Source: Ooceraea biroi (taxonomy: Eukaryota > Arthropoda > Insecta > Hymenoptera > Formicidae). From it: DNA of 64,000 nt. Under the pieces are notes generated by a model. That model did not search any database. It worked only from the letters and a program-made list of their open reading frames with translations, and was not told where the DNA came from. Every line of letters begins with the position of its first letter. The stretch's first letter is position 1. Location of the stretch: positions 16,058,001 to 16,122,000 of the forward strand of contig NC_039506.1 in assembly GCF_003672135.1 (NCBI RefSeq), read 5' to 3'. The position numbers and the translations under genes were made by a program. Below are positions 13,570-25,987 of this stretch, piece by piece.

Positions 13570-14754
13570 ACTGTAGCGTGCGATACTTTCATGGAAAAAC
13601 CTCCATAATGTATAACAATTTTATTAGTAACCTTGGCTCATATTCAGAACGCGCTTACAACGCTTATAAAAGTACCTCTAAAAGTGGTTGAAAAACCACT
13701 TGGTTGGCTGAGAAGCCACGTTGAAGACGCTTTTATCGTTGCAAGCGCGTTTTGAACATCAGCCCTGTTCTAGACGGATATTATTAATAACAAAAAGTTC
13801 CTAAAACCACTCGCACGTCATAAATTAAGTAATAAAATTTCCCAACTGACGGTGCTTGTGTCGAGCATGCTTTCCGAGATATCACGAATTTCCAGCAGCC
13901 TCCGTCGTCATCCCTTTCCCTTTATTTCGCAACCGCCGTCATGATTCGTTACGCATGGGCAATGAGTGACACGCATGTTTGTATGAAAATTTCGCGTGCG
14001 AGCCTCACCGGTGACTCACGTTTGCGTCGCGTAAATGCATCGGAAACGCGTGAGAATTACTACGGATTCGATTCCATTCATGCGGATGCGGCGCGCGAGT
14101 GCCCGTGCTCGTGACGACCCGCACATCCGCGGATTCTGTTGCACATCCGCCGTTAGTTACGTTTTTCGTCGACTCCCTTCGCCGGCACTCGGATTGGTGG
14201 ACCAGACGCGCGAGGTGACGCAACGAACGGAGGACGAGAGGCGGCCCGCGTGCATCTTATGCAACGTGAACGCTGCGCGAGCTGTCCGCATCTGCTCGCT
14301 ATTACCTCCGAGATGCAATTTTCGCGTCTTTGTGTCTGATGTCATTAATTCAGAAAAGCTCGGCTCTTTCATCGTCACGGTCAGCGGTCATCGTTGCAGG
14401 TCCGCTGAGCAGAATCCAAAATATATAAATCGAATATATATATATAACAGGATTGAAGCGCGCACTCATAGAAAAGATTTCTGGACTTAATGCTATTACT
14501 TTTTAATCTATCATAAAATAAGATCGCTATAGCGACAATCATATTTATTATTGAAAAGAAGCATATTTTAATCTTGAATAGAAAATTCGAAAATCTAGAT
14601 TCAAATAATCTTGGTGCTATCTCATTAATTTTCTCAGAAGGATTTAGATAAAAATTTCTAGCAAGTTCAAAATATTCTTGATTTAAGAATATTGTGAGAT
14701 CTAAAAGACATCTTATTCTATTCTTCTAAGAGAATTTGTAGAATTTGCACAAAC

Positions 14755-15034
14755 CGGCCAATATTTATGTGTTGCAATCGAAAATCGGAAAAGTGTTTCT
14801 GTGTATTTCTGTGTTTCTGTTATTTACAATGAATAAGTGCAATACTCTACAAGAAATATTAAAAAGTATGGAAATGTCTTATCTCGAATCTTATTTCTCA
14901 AGTAAGTAGTATATTGTATATACTTACTTACATTTCCATATCTTTTAATATTTCTTGTAGAGTATTGCATTTATTCATTGTAAATAACAGAAACACTTTC
15001 TCGATTTTCGATTGCAATACATAAATATTGGCCG
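14755..15034. mobile_element. Fold-back element of about 280 bp (MITE-like)
   Basis: The left end CGGCCAATATTTATG and the right end CATAAATATTGGCCG are inverted copies. The two arms match over most of their length through CAATCGAAAATCG, TTATTTACAATGAATAA and CTACAAGAAATATTAAAA. The left arm has an extra TGTATTTCTGTGTTTCTG-type duplication, and a spacer of a few tens of bases separates the arms; its inner part is itself palindromic (AAGTAAGTAG...CTTACTT). Each arm carries the same short open frame starting MNKCNTLQEILK and running into a GTAAGT donor. No target-site duplication was identified, so the family is unknown. Confidence 0.6.
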
Positions 15035-16995
15035 TTTTATCCGAATAAAGGACGCAGAAGCGCCGAGTCGACGAGCGACTGTGAGAAAATAATGCGTCGA
15101 CATCGACAAAGCCCACTATAAAGTGGCGCTAATATCAAATTATTCTACATACAAGAATATATAAGCATAAATTTGTATATGTTACTCTTGTCTCAAGACA
15201 GTAAGACAATCTTATTTAATTCGAGAGAGAAGAATAGAAATTACTGATTTAAATTAAAAATTGTTTTATTTTCATATTTTTTATACTTGTAATACGATTC
15301 AATTAGTCAAGAATATTTTTCGTCTTGTTATCAGAAATCCTTTCTGAGGGTGCGCGTTTCAATTGTAATAAATATTTTTATCGTGATATTTTATTTTATT
15401 TTTTTCAGTCCACTGCGGTTTTCCAGATCAAAAATCGTATTCGGGCTTATTTGGCATACGCTAGATCAGGTATGCCAGACCAAATTTCTACTCGGGTAAT
15501 AATAATCCCTACACAGAAGCAATTAATATTATCTTAATGATATTAATGAAATTATCATCAATTATCGTTAGCTTAATGACATCGTTATTTTAATGATGAC
15601 GCACGTGAATGAACCGTGCCGCACGGTTTGCAGAAGCCGCTTTTCCACTTTTCGCTAATTCTCCCTGACAGAAATCCACTGGTATCCACTGGAATCGACT
15701 GGTATCGTAACACAATGAGACACGTTTAATTCCCGTACACGCCTAAATGCCTTTAAAAATTACGGCTCAGCTGATTGATTCCTATTACGACGGCCGCTTT
15801 GTCAGTTGTCCTCGTTAGCTAGTTATTTATTGATTATTCATGTATTCATCGTCTGCGCCCGTACGTACATGCAACGCATAGATACCTTGACAATAATCAC
15901 GGTGCAATTATGTGTCGAATGTAATTTCTATCGTTTCATCACGATGCGCATAAAAAATATGATACGTCTTATTTTAATTCATTATTTGTGCGCGTAACAA
16001 GTCTTATATATTAAATCTATAAATTAATTAATTCGGCTTCTTCGAAAATTCAAATTGTATTTATATAAAAGGTAATATAACTTTACTTTTACGACTACAC
16101 TTTTCGACCAATAATAGGATGGGAGAATATTTTTACTTAAAATAATTGTTAGAAATTAGGATAAAATTACAGACACACTGCAGCACGGTTTATTATATTA
16201 AATAATATTTTCTACGTTGCAAAATTCAATATTTGATCGCGAAAATTAAAAAGTTTCGCAGAATTTAGTTAATGCTTGAGGAACCTACGCAAAATTAACA
16301 AATTCTGGCGATTTGTGTATGCGAGAATTAACGGCCGGCACAAAAGATAAGAAATCGATTGTGCGCTCGATCGCTAGCGTTTCACAATGGTCGAAAATAA
16401 TTACAGCTCTCTTTTTTTTGTTGCAATCACAGAGTTCTTTAACCTCGGCGAACCTTTCACTTCAATAGTTTTTTTTTCATTTACTTTCGATACGTTGTAC
16501 GTATCGGAGCATTTTCATCGCGACCGTAATTCGTGCCGTACACGTGGAGCCATGCATTCCCCCCAAATAGGGGCGGAGGGGGGTCAGCCGAGCCCCGTCA
16601 GACCGGTTTGCCGGATGGCCGCAGGACTGAGAACCGCTGTGACTCAATCGTGTCAATTGTGACGAATATGCGACCGGCTGGTTTCTCTTTCCTCTCTCTT
16701 TCATCCTAATGACGCCCTTTGAGCATCTTACTTTGACTTGAAACCAGAATAAGAGAAAAAGATTGATCTCCCTGGAGAGGGTTCAAAACGGGACCGAAAT
16801 ATTTAAACTCCTATTTAATCCGAAAAAATAAAAAAATTGTAATATGCCTATGCATCAACAGCTACATCACTAGGTTTTATTTGTGGACTAATATTAAAAA
16901 ATAATATTAAAAAATATTAAACAATAATTAAAATATCATTATTCTCCAAAAAGCTTCAGTGTGCTTCATCATCTTCCAGAGCTCTTCCAGAAATA

Positions 16996-17130
16996 TTAGC
17001 TTGGCTGGAAAGTCCATGCGGAATTTTTAAACAAAATTTAAACACGAAACTTTATATTAAGAACTAATACAAGGTTTTGTGTTTGAATTTTGCTGAAAGA
17101 ATCCGCACGTTTTCCACGCAGTCAACCCAA
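16996..17130. mobile_element. Mariner-type MITE, 135 bp, TA target site
   Basis: Imperfect terminal inverted repeats of about 50 bp: TTAGCTTGGCTGGAAAG at the left, and the complement of the right end reads TTGGGTTGACTGCGTGGAAA. Both continue through a GCGGA block and AAA...AAACAC. TA dinucleotides flank both ends (16994-16995 and 17131-17132), the Tc1/mariner target site. The TTGGGTTGGC-type terminus resembles mariner ends known in insects. There is no coding capacity. Confidence 0.6.
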
Positions 17131-20103
17131 TATTTTATGACGGTAGTTTTTTAGAGTGGTTTTCTTTAGGGTTTCTCTAGGTTTTGCCAAGGAAATTCGC
17201 AGGTTTACGACAGTCCTTGCGGTGCTCTCAAAACCTCGAGAAATAGAACGACATTCCTATATAACGTCTCACATTAGTATTAAAAACTGCTTTTCAGCAG
17301 TTTCGCAGCAGCGCTGCGACGTTAACAGCCGGCTGTAAATCGAAATCATGGACAAGACGAAGTTAACGTTGAAATCTCGAGGAAACGCGTATGCACGCGG
17401 AGCGCCGTACATCTGGCGCCCTAGATAGATTAAGAGCAACCTGTTGCTCGTCGACACGGCGACGATGCGTTTAATGTTCGCCGTGCCGTACACGTATAAA
17501 CCGTGCAGCGAGAAGAGACCAGCCGCCAGATTGGCCAGCGCTGATTGCGGGAGGCCTTTTGTCTCAAGCGCAAACCGCAAGTACCTCTAAACTGCAAACT
17601 CCATTTCGAAATGCATTAACGTTTCTGCAGATTCTCTCCGAGACGAGCACGAAGTCGATTGAAACTCGAAATTATCGCGAAAATTGATTCCCAAAGAAAT
17701 TACTGATGATTGGCTCTTTCCTAATTTTCTAAAAGATTTCTCTTATTGCACATGTTTTTGCACGTCTCTTCTTTTCAAAGAGGATAAAGGAAAAAGGATA
17801 GCAGTGTTCTGAAACGTGTGAAACGCCAACTGAATTGCAGCCTTTATCTTTTTGCGTGAAGACGATCCGTATGCAGCATGTGAATATTGCGAATGTGCGT
17901 CTTTGTATTTTGCAGATGCATCTGAATTTTCTCACGCAAATCCGGTGGATGTGACCGAGTAGCGATCGAACCTACGAAAAGCAAGTCGCATCCCGTATTG
18001 CGTGGTCGTCCGCACATTCGACTGCCGCGTACGCGTTCGGCATATCTATTGATTGCGATGTATGTATGTACAGGGCGCACGTATTCGGGAAGTCATTGGG
18101 ATCGAATAGCTGTTGTAACGAGCGAGCTGAGAGTGAAACGTATTTACGAATGCTCGACAAAAGAAGCCTATTATTTCTTATCATCACGTGGCGTGAAATA
18201 AAATTTCCTTTCAGAGAGAAAGAAATATATTTGTAAGCGTGTAATTTACAGCATTCGTAAAATAAACTATGTGGAGCAAAATGGAAATTTGTAGAGGTAT
18301 TATAAAGAGAAAAGCAGTAAGATAAAGGTCGCTGACGTAGTCAGATATTTATGTCTACGTGCGACGGAAAAGTGGGACTCATAAATATTAGGAAATACTT
18401 AAGAGTCCCTTCGAAGAATTCCCAAGTTCAAGGCTGACCTTAAAAGTTGCACCCTGGGGTCTAGGAATGAAAAGAAACTGAAAGTCGGATTTTCTATTTT
18501 GCAGTTCATTCATAACTCTGTTTCATTTCCGTGAAAGCATAATTCACCTTTCGTGGACTTTTTATTTTCGAGCATTCATATAATCTGCTGTAAAATCGCT
18601 ACATTGTTACATTTAATGTAATAAATCGTGTCTTCGCAGGAATGCAGTGTTTATCGTCTTTACATACTGAATACTTTTTTATTAATTATTATTAAATTTT
18701 CCCATTTCAATTAGGAACGAAGCGTACAGCAAACGTGCATCTTATCACGCATTTTTATTAAGAAATATATAAATTTATTTCATTAATAAATAATAACAAA
18801 GAAGTAATAAGTAAATACAGACACCACAAATCCGATCACAAAAACCGAAATTGTAGGACAGCGCGTTTTTCGAAACTGTTACTTAAACCGATTCTCCGAG
18901 AAGTCCTTCGAGAATTTTTCGGGAAATTTTCGGCTGTTCCACGGGAGATTAGTCGACATTGTTTCTTATCGCAGATATAACCGTAATCTGAAACCGACGG
19001 CGAAATGTCAAACCGCAGGTTTAGTCGGTCCGAGATATTTCGTGCAGCCAAATGGCAACCAAGTGACTCCGAGAGCGCACAGCTGCATTTCAGATTTTCC
19101 AATTGTCACATCCGCCCCTCGGGCTCATGCGACCCTCATTTCCTCTCGTTGCCTTTCCTTTTCAAAGTATAATTAACCCGCGGTGGGCTTAGATGACGCC
19201 TGGAACATTCGATACGACCCGCTATCCGGAGTGTTGCTAACGTAAGCAAGGAGACATGAGCCTTAAGAGACGTAAGCATACGTGTTAGCGGCGCACGTGT
19301 GTGTTCGTAGCTCAAACAAACGTGACGACATAAAAATCCGCGTTATTACATACACAGAACGATCGGCAGTAGTTGTCAAAGCAAAGCTCGTCTCTCGGAA
19401 ACGACGGTCGACTTGAAATCGTGGAAAGAGAATGTAATAGAATTGACGTTTGAAAAACGTTCGACGAATCGAAAGACGTGATTATTGTATAGAGACCTAA
19501 TTATTTTTATTATTATATTATTTTTTATTGGAGAACCAGAGGTCTCTAAAGTGTTTCTCACATTTTTGTCGTACTTATGGATATTTATAACACATTTGTC
19601 ATGCATTTCATTTTTAACACATTTCATTAATTTCTTATTAGAGGAGATTTACGCAGGAGAAATAAAAAATCCGATTCCTGTTTGCGCAATTGCGCTCCCA
19701 TGGGAGACCCCTGAAAATTCTTATCTTCCGGGCCCGGCCGGAAAGCCAGCATCCGCCGGTATTTATCCTCAAACTAATTGTAGCCTATGTAACTTCATCC
19801 GATCCTCGCTGTAATATAATCCATCGCAAAGAAGCAAACTCGATTATTCGTAATGGAAATAAAAGACGAGACAAATAAAAATCGTTACATTCCACATCGA
19901 TTTTGCCTACGTTCGGCCTCAGTCGCGGTCATCTCGAATTCCAGACACGTGTCAGGCCTAGTCCAGAGTCTCTGCCTCGTCAGAGAAACACCCGTTCATT
20001 GTTTCCGCAACATTTGGCATATACCTGGCGCAGATATCGATCAGCTCCGTCGTCGTTTTTATCCGGCCAAGTTTGACGCGTCGATGTCCATGCGATGAAG
20101 AAA

Positions 20104-20106
<3 letters not shown>

Positions 20107-20147
<41 letters not shown>
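20107..20147. repeat. (GA)n microsatellite
   Basis: About 20 uninterrupted GA units. Short open frames across it are artefacts of the repeat. Confidence 0.9.
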
Positions 20148-20150
<3 letters not shown>

Positions 20151-21938
20151 ACGTCATCTACAACTACGATTCGCAGCGAAATCGCGCGAACGTGCGTGCA
20201 GGCAAGGTTTCCCAGTGCGTGCCTCTCGTTTTCTGCCCTCGTCTCGTTGTCATTTCCCGATCCCGGCAACAATGTAATGTAATGAAGTTCCGGCCGTGAC
20301 TATTCAGTCCAGCTCGCCGACCGGACTCTCGGGTTTCTTGATCCGCACGAAGAACAAAAGCCAAGTAACGAGAGTCGAGAGGATCCCGTTGAAGGTACTC
20401 CGGACTCCGAGAACTCCGTGCGCTCGCGGGCGATATCCGCTTTCTTACTTGATCTCGGAATGTACAATTATTTCCTGATGCCATGTTATGAGAACTTGTG
20501 CGAGCGTTTTATAGTGTTCTGAGGTGATGTTCTTTGGAGGCGGAGTATCTGATATGTTTTTAATATATTGTAAATTATTCTGTTTTAATTGTTTTTTTTT
20601 ATTTTTATTTATTTGTATCAAAGATGCACGTGTGTACAACATGTTCATGCCATTATCTTTAAAACAAGAACACATGTTAAAGGAAAAAGACATATAAAGT
20701 CTCTTGACATTTTTCTTCTCTCGCTATATGTTTTCATGAGTAATTAAATACAATTATTTAGCTGGACATGGTTCGCATGAAAATGATATTTCTCATTTAC
20801 ATTATAAATATTGACGCCCGAAAGGTGCTAATGTACGAAGCAAAAACGCGTCTGCAGCTGACGTCGGGATTTTCGAACGTTTCTGAGACGCGCAACGGAG
20901 TGCTAAACTGATAAACGGCTGCAGAATCCGATGCAGTTGTCGTAAAGTCTAAATCGTATCGAATGCGACTGGTCGATAGTAGGCCACGGCACAATTCCAA
21001 TCAATGGTTTAACGACTTAACAAGCCGAACTATTGTCCAGTCGTTTATCGGGTCGGAGCAACGTACGGAGGCCGTGCGCTATTTGCACGCGTGTACATAT
21101 GTACACACATACATACATACATGCTGCGAGCGCATGCACGCAGGCTTCCCGAGCAGGCGGGATCGTTAAAAGACGCGATCGGATATGCGATCGTGACGAT
21201 GCAGTTGTGTCACGCGTGGCGCGCACATGTGTGCTCGCAAACGCGAATTTGCGGTGCACGCGAGACGCATTATCCTGCAATCGCGATAAATCGCGCTAAC
21301 GCGCGTCCGCGTTCGTTTCAAAGGGGCAATCTCTCGGCGTTTGGCAGAGTTACGACAATAGCTTGCGCATATACGTGCACAGCAGACAGCGTGCACAATG
21401 TCGCTGCTCGGCGCATTGCGCCTCTGTGCGGGACAGTCTCGAACACGTAATCGCGACGTGACAAAGTTGTAAAACATCCGAGACTGCAGCATCGATACGC
21501 GATCGCGGATTTCTACTTACTCGTTGAGCGAATACTCGATATTTGTATGATATATGAATTTATTAATTATCACAAATATCGAATACTTACTCCTTTATTT
21601 TATAACAATATTTAATTTATTTGTAGTAATTAAAATACTATTGGCTTCCTGTAAACCTCTTCCCGCGCGAATTTTTTAGAAATTTCCAGTATACTGAAAT
21701 TATAATTATAATAATTATAATAAGTCTCAATATAAGAAATTATAATAAGTCAAGACTTGAGCTGCTGTCCGAGGCAATAGTGCGAAAACGTTGCGGAAAG
21801 ATCATAACTGTTTCACTCTAGTGTCTTTCGTGTTCCTCCAAAAGTTAGGATGGCTGAAAGAAAAATATTCACTGTTCAGCGATCGATGATCGTTTTTTCG
21901 AAGGTTCATTGCTTGATCTCCCACTCCTCCTACTTTCT

Positions 21939-24900
21939 TCAATTGTTCACTTTCAGCAACTCTTGCTCCACGTCTACCGGCACGATTTTGTAACGCGCGT
22001 GGTGCCGATGTTCCAGGTCCTCCGCCAGCTCCTGCAGGAGCTGCTTGAACACGTAGTTGTCCAGGTTCTTAGCGATGTAGTAGAGGAACAACCAGTCACC
22101 GAAGTAATACTCATGCGTGACCTTGAGCACGTTCCACGGGTTGTACTTTCCGGGGCAAGCTATGGTGAACACTATCTTGTTGAATGTCGTGCTCCTGCAA
22201 GCGAGAAAAACCGCGGATGAAAGATCGCTGCCGTCATTCCTACACAGAAGGCGGTTATCGCGATACATTCACGCGCCGGTCTCGGTATCAACGTCAGCCT
22301 CGCTGTCCTTATCTACATCATTCACGTTTGCGCTAGTTTCAGACGTGATGATGACATGCTCTTAAATTTCGTTGACGCACGTCCGCTTACGAGCGTGTCG
22401 TTACATTAGAAAACATGATAATTATTATATAATAATAACCGATACCGATATGTCGATATTAATTTATTATGAAATTTGATGAGAAGTATCAGAGATTTCA
22501 TTGTTATTTAATGTTATTATGAAATGGATGTTCTCGGAGATTGTTTATGCTAAGATACAGTTACGCATGAGTGAGCGTAAATTCATTCATGAAGTAATTT
22601 GTTATTTCAGCGAATAAAAATGGAGAATTGGCGCTTTTTCTCAGCGAAACGCGGAGAAACATATTCTACGGTGAATTAATCACAGAAACGTGAAAAAATT
22701 GCAAAGTTGGGAATGGAGAGTTATTTCTACAGCGAAAGTAGCTCGTAATGGCACGATACTCGCGAGTGTGTCAGCTAAGATTCTACAAAGGGAAACCGAA
22801 TGTGTAAGCGAATCAGGCAGGATAAAAATTTCTAAAGCCACGGAGAACGTAACGCACTGACGGCGGATAAATATGTGGAGACCGAGTTTAGTAACCTGGC
22901 GTGAAGGACCATGGTCAGCAGTCTCCAAAGCAATCCCAAACCGGTTATCAACGCCAGCACAACGAACCAGAACCAGAGGACCGTATAGATCTTCTCGTTA
23001 ACGATGTTGAGCGCCATCACGCACAGCGCGTCGTGCTTCTGTATGGTGCCAGAAGGACCGTACTTGTGGAAGATGCACTTGGTCACCTGAAAGAAAGAAA
23101 AAAGATGCACAAGGTAGCATGCATTCATGAGCGAATCTCATAAATTCATTAGACGAACGCGTTGCGGACTTCGAAGCCTTCATGGAATCGTACGCAAGAG
23201 ATCGACGATAATATTGAATTACAATTTGGATGCCTAGACGCAACATCGATTATAATAATATAATAGGTTGCTACAAAAGGTTTATCGTGTTTATTATATC
23301 ATTGAAAAAACAAAATGATCATTTTTATCAACCCTCTAACGCCAACTAGAATCGTCCGTGAACTGGACTAAATAAAGTTTAAATATATAATAATATTATA
23401 TATAATAAATATATAATAAATATTAATAAATAATAATAAATAAATTTAAATAAATATTTTTTGTATGTATAATAATTTCTATTCCGTTTTTATTCTCGGA
23501 AAGTTATATCTCTAATAGAATTAAAATAATGGAGCAAGAGTTAACGAATCCGAAAGAATTTTATTATTCACACACGTAATGTTAGCGGTCTACACTGCTA
23601 TTCTCTGTAATTATTATTCTGCCAACGTAGCGAAAGGGTTTATCAAGATAGTCGCATTGGCTTCAATACGCTTCTTCCATCTGAAATCAAGTTTTTCTAT
23701 GCCAGATCAAAAAACTCAAAGTTCTTAGAATTTATAGTCGCCATGACGAGGGCATTAAAAAGCGACAAGCCTTCTGCAACAACCCAAATAAGTGTAAACG
23801 ATAAATGGATATTTATGTATGGACATTCACCGAAATATCATGGTGCACATCGAGCCTAAAGCACGTTCAGGTGTTTTGACTTATACGAAGACATACGTTT
23901 TGAATTATTTTCTACGTGACACTGTTAAGAAAGCTCAGAATTTGGGGATCACGTGGTCAATGCTGACCATGATCCTTCACGCCAGGTTACTAAACTCGGT
24001 ACCTTCGGAAAGATAACGTCGAGCGGATTCATCTTGTCCTTTGGTAACGGCTCGGACACCGCCTGGCCCAGGGTCAGGAAGGCACCGCCGAGGAACCAGT
24101 TGGTCAGGTAAATTTGCATCATCACGTTCATTAAATTCAGGACCTCGCAAAAGCCGAGGAAGTATGCCCACGGACGGTTCAGGTGCAGGCGGTTTATGAA
24201 GGCGATGCGGATCTGCTGTATCTTCTCGTCGCGCTCCTTCATCGACGGTATTTTCATGTTATCGTTTACCTTCAGCTCTTGCTCGCTGAGCGACAGAGAC
24301 GCCAGGTGTAATCCTGATACCAGCATTTTCAGCCGACCGCCTGCAATTCAGCGAGCGTCGTTGATTAATTAATTGCGGCGATTAACGCGATATCTCTGTG
24401 TGTGTAGCTGCCGTAGCAATAAAATTAAATATTAAACTTGAGTATTATTAATATTAATATTAACATTAAATATTTAATTAATTACATGGGAATATACTCT
24501 AACGTTGATCAGTCTCAAAAAAGATTCAGGTGTCTGAACATTTGTCACTGTTGCCTGAAGATTGGAGACAGTCCGAACGTTTGATGAATATCAAAGAGTA
24601 CCTAACAATATTGATCGAGTCTGAGATTCTGTGGATTGTTGTTATAGGAAAATCTACAAGAGATTTTCGTGTCTAACACGATGCAACGAGGCTACAACCA
24701 AGGACACACGTGTCTGCGCGTGTTACATGATTAGATTATGATGGCGCGAAGAGATTAATGGTGATTAGCTCGTCACTTCAGATAAATGTGCCCGGTCGTA
24801 AACGTCACGCTGCAAGCACGAGTAAGTAAAGCGAGGTATACGAATTACGAGCGTGCTCGACCTTCCGCCTTTCGCCACATGTAGTGCGGCAGGTAGAAGA

Positions 24901-25987
24901 GAAGCGCTTGGAAGAACAGGACGAACGGCACCCATTGATAGTAATGGTGGTGGATGACGGGGTCGTCTTTGCTCATCGGGCCAACCCCCGGATGCGGTAT
25001 TTCACCGTTCTCCAACGCGGTAGCGTTCAGATGCTTCACCTGAAACGTAAATCAAATGTATCGATGGCAACCCTTGTAACATGAGACACTTCTTCCCTCG
25101 AATATGCTGTGTGTGTGTTCTTAAATTTCAGTAATTTGTTAATTACTCTACACGAATAACTTTGGACTGATTATTCGTTAATTTTTATGACATGTTAGTG
25201 AATTGTAAAAATATATTGAATGGTGTATACATGTTTTTCGAAGAAAGAGGATATCGTGTGTTCTAGTACATTACTCATATAAATTTATGACAAATTGAAA
25301 AATAACAATTTGAGTGGAAAGACATCTTCAATCGGTGAAATTGAAGTTCTAGTTCGTTTCAGTGAGAGTATGGAAGCTTCAGACTTACCACGGTGTACGT
25401 GGACATGAAGAAGCAATAGGTCTCGATGACTTTGGTCGGTATCCCGGTGTCGGTGATACATCTTTTCGAAAGGGCAAGAATTTCTTAGATCTCAGACACG
25501 GCCAATTTACATCATCCAAATATAGAAGTAATTCTACATATACGTACCTTATATGTTCCCCGATAAACTGCCTGGAGGACACGAGGATCGACGCAACGAG
25601 AAGCAGCAGAAACGTAGCTCTGTAGTGCAGTCTGAAAACTGATCAGACACGTGTTGACACATTCTCGCCCGTTTTACATTCGATATTAAATTAGATAAAT
25701 GTCGCTATCGCAAAACTGTTACGTCTCGCAGGATACTTGTGTTATAAAATCATTTGAGCTAATTGCAGTCAACTGATTAATTAATATTACGTCGATTAAG
25801 TCGATTAATATTAAGTCGATAATTGCGCTGTGGAAGGTAATCGTGATGAAAACCCACGATGAAACGAGATCAAGATCGGGGTTTCGTTACCGATATTGTC
25901 GATGGACACCGAGTTCTGGTTGATTTTCAATTTCACGTGGTCTTTGAGGACCGAGAAGGCGGCGAAGACGGTGGCGGGGGGTGTCAT
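21939..25987 (-). CDS. inx7: Innexin 7, gap-junction channel protein
   Basis: Gap-junction subunit. Seven coding exons read complement(21939-22194, 22896-23086, 24003-24340, 24862-25039, 25389-25461, 25548-25638, 25891-25987). Phases agree throughout and the product is 407 aa. Diagnostic Inx7 features are SSRQFIGEHIRC, IETYCFFMSTYTV, YYQWVPFVLFFQ (about 120-131), the LNLMN...NWFLGGAFLTLG block, and ITGLGLLWRLLTM in TM4. Loop cysteines are C64/C79 and C263/C281. The start MTPPATVFAAFSVLKDH was chosen because it places IDNIVFRLHYR where other innexins have it; the frame is open further upstream. The exon 2 acceptor is the upstream AG (TGATCAG), because the nearer one breaks the frame. The exon 4 donor (GTCGAG) is weak. 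Intron 5 carries an inverted copy of the end of exon 6 (see findings). The gene sits between inx2 and inx1 on the same strand. Confidence 0.92.
22881..22920. repeat. Inverted-repeat arm A across the inx7 exon 6 donor
   Basis: These 40 bases cover the last 25 bases of inx7 exon 6 and the first 15 of intron 6. Their reverse complement, with one mismatch, is found at 23961-24000. Confidence 0.9.
23087..24002 (-). other. inx7 intron 5 with possible transposase remnant
   Basis: A 916-bp intron. On the minus strand at about 23624-23700 it reads DFRWKKRIEANATI and then a stop, which resembles the RW-KC-IEANGDYF ending of mariner-type transposases. The neighbouring sequence is broken and no terminal repeats were found, so a degenerate element is only suggested. 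The intron also contains AT-rich simple sequence at 23380-23465 and inverted-repeat arm B at its 5' end. Confidence 0.3.
23961..24000. repeat. Inverted-repeat arm B at the inx7 intron 5 donor
   Basis: This arm begins immediately inside the GT of the intron 5 donor (GT at 24002-24001 on the minus strand). It matches the reverse complement of 22881-22920 at 39 of 40 positions, the difference being GATCC against GGTCC. Confidence 0.9.

Larger units (their letters stand above)
13571..21938. other. Intergenic region between inx1 and inx7
   Basis: No gene supported on either strand. AT-rich DNA with two inverted-repeat elements (annotated separately at 14755-15034 and 16996-17130), a GC-rich island at about 16545-16680 without a coherent frame, a GA microsatellite at 20107-20147, and CpG-rich patches near 14.0-14.4 and 21.0-21.5 kb. 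Introns or leaders of the flanking genes may extend into it. Confidence 0.5.

Noticed and set aside
23819..24016. Plus-strand 65-codon frame containing LTMILHARLLN
   Set aside because: Its recognisable part is the inverted copy of inx7 exon 6 read in the copied orientation; it is explained by the inverted duplication.
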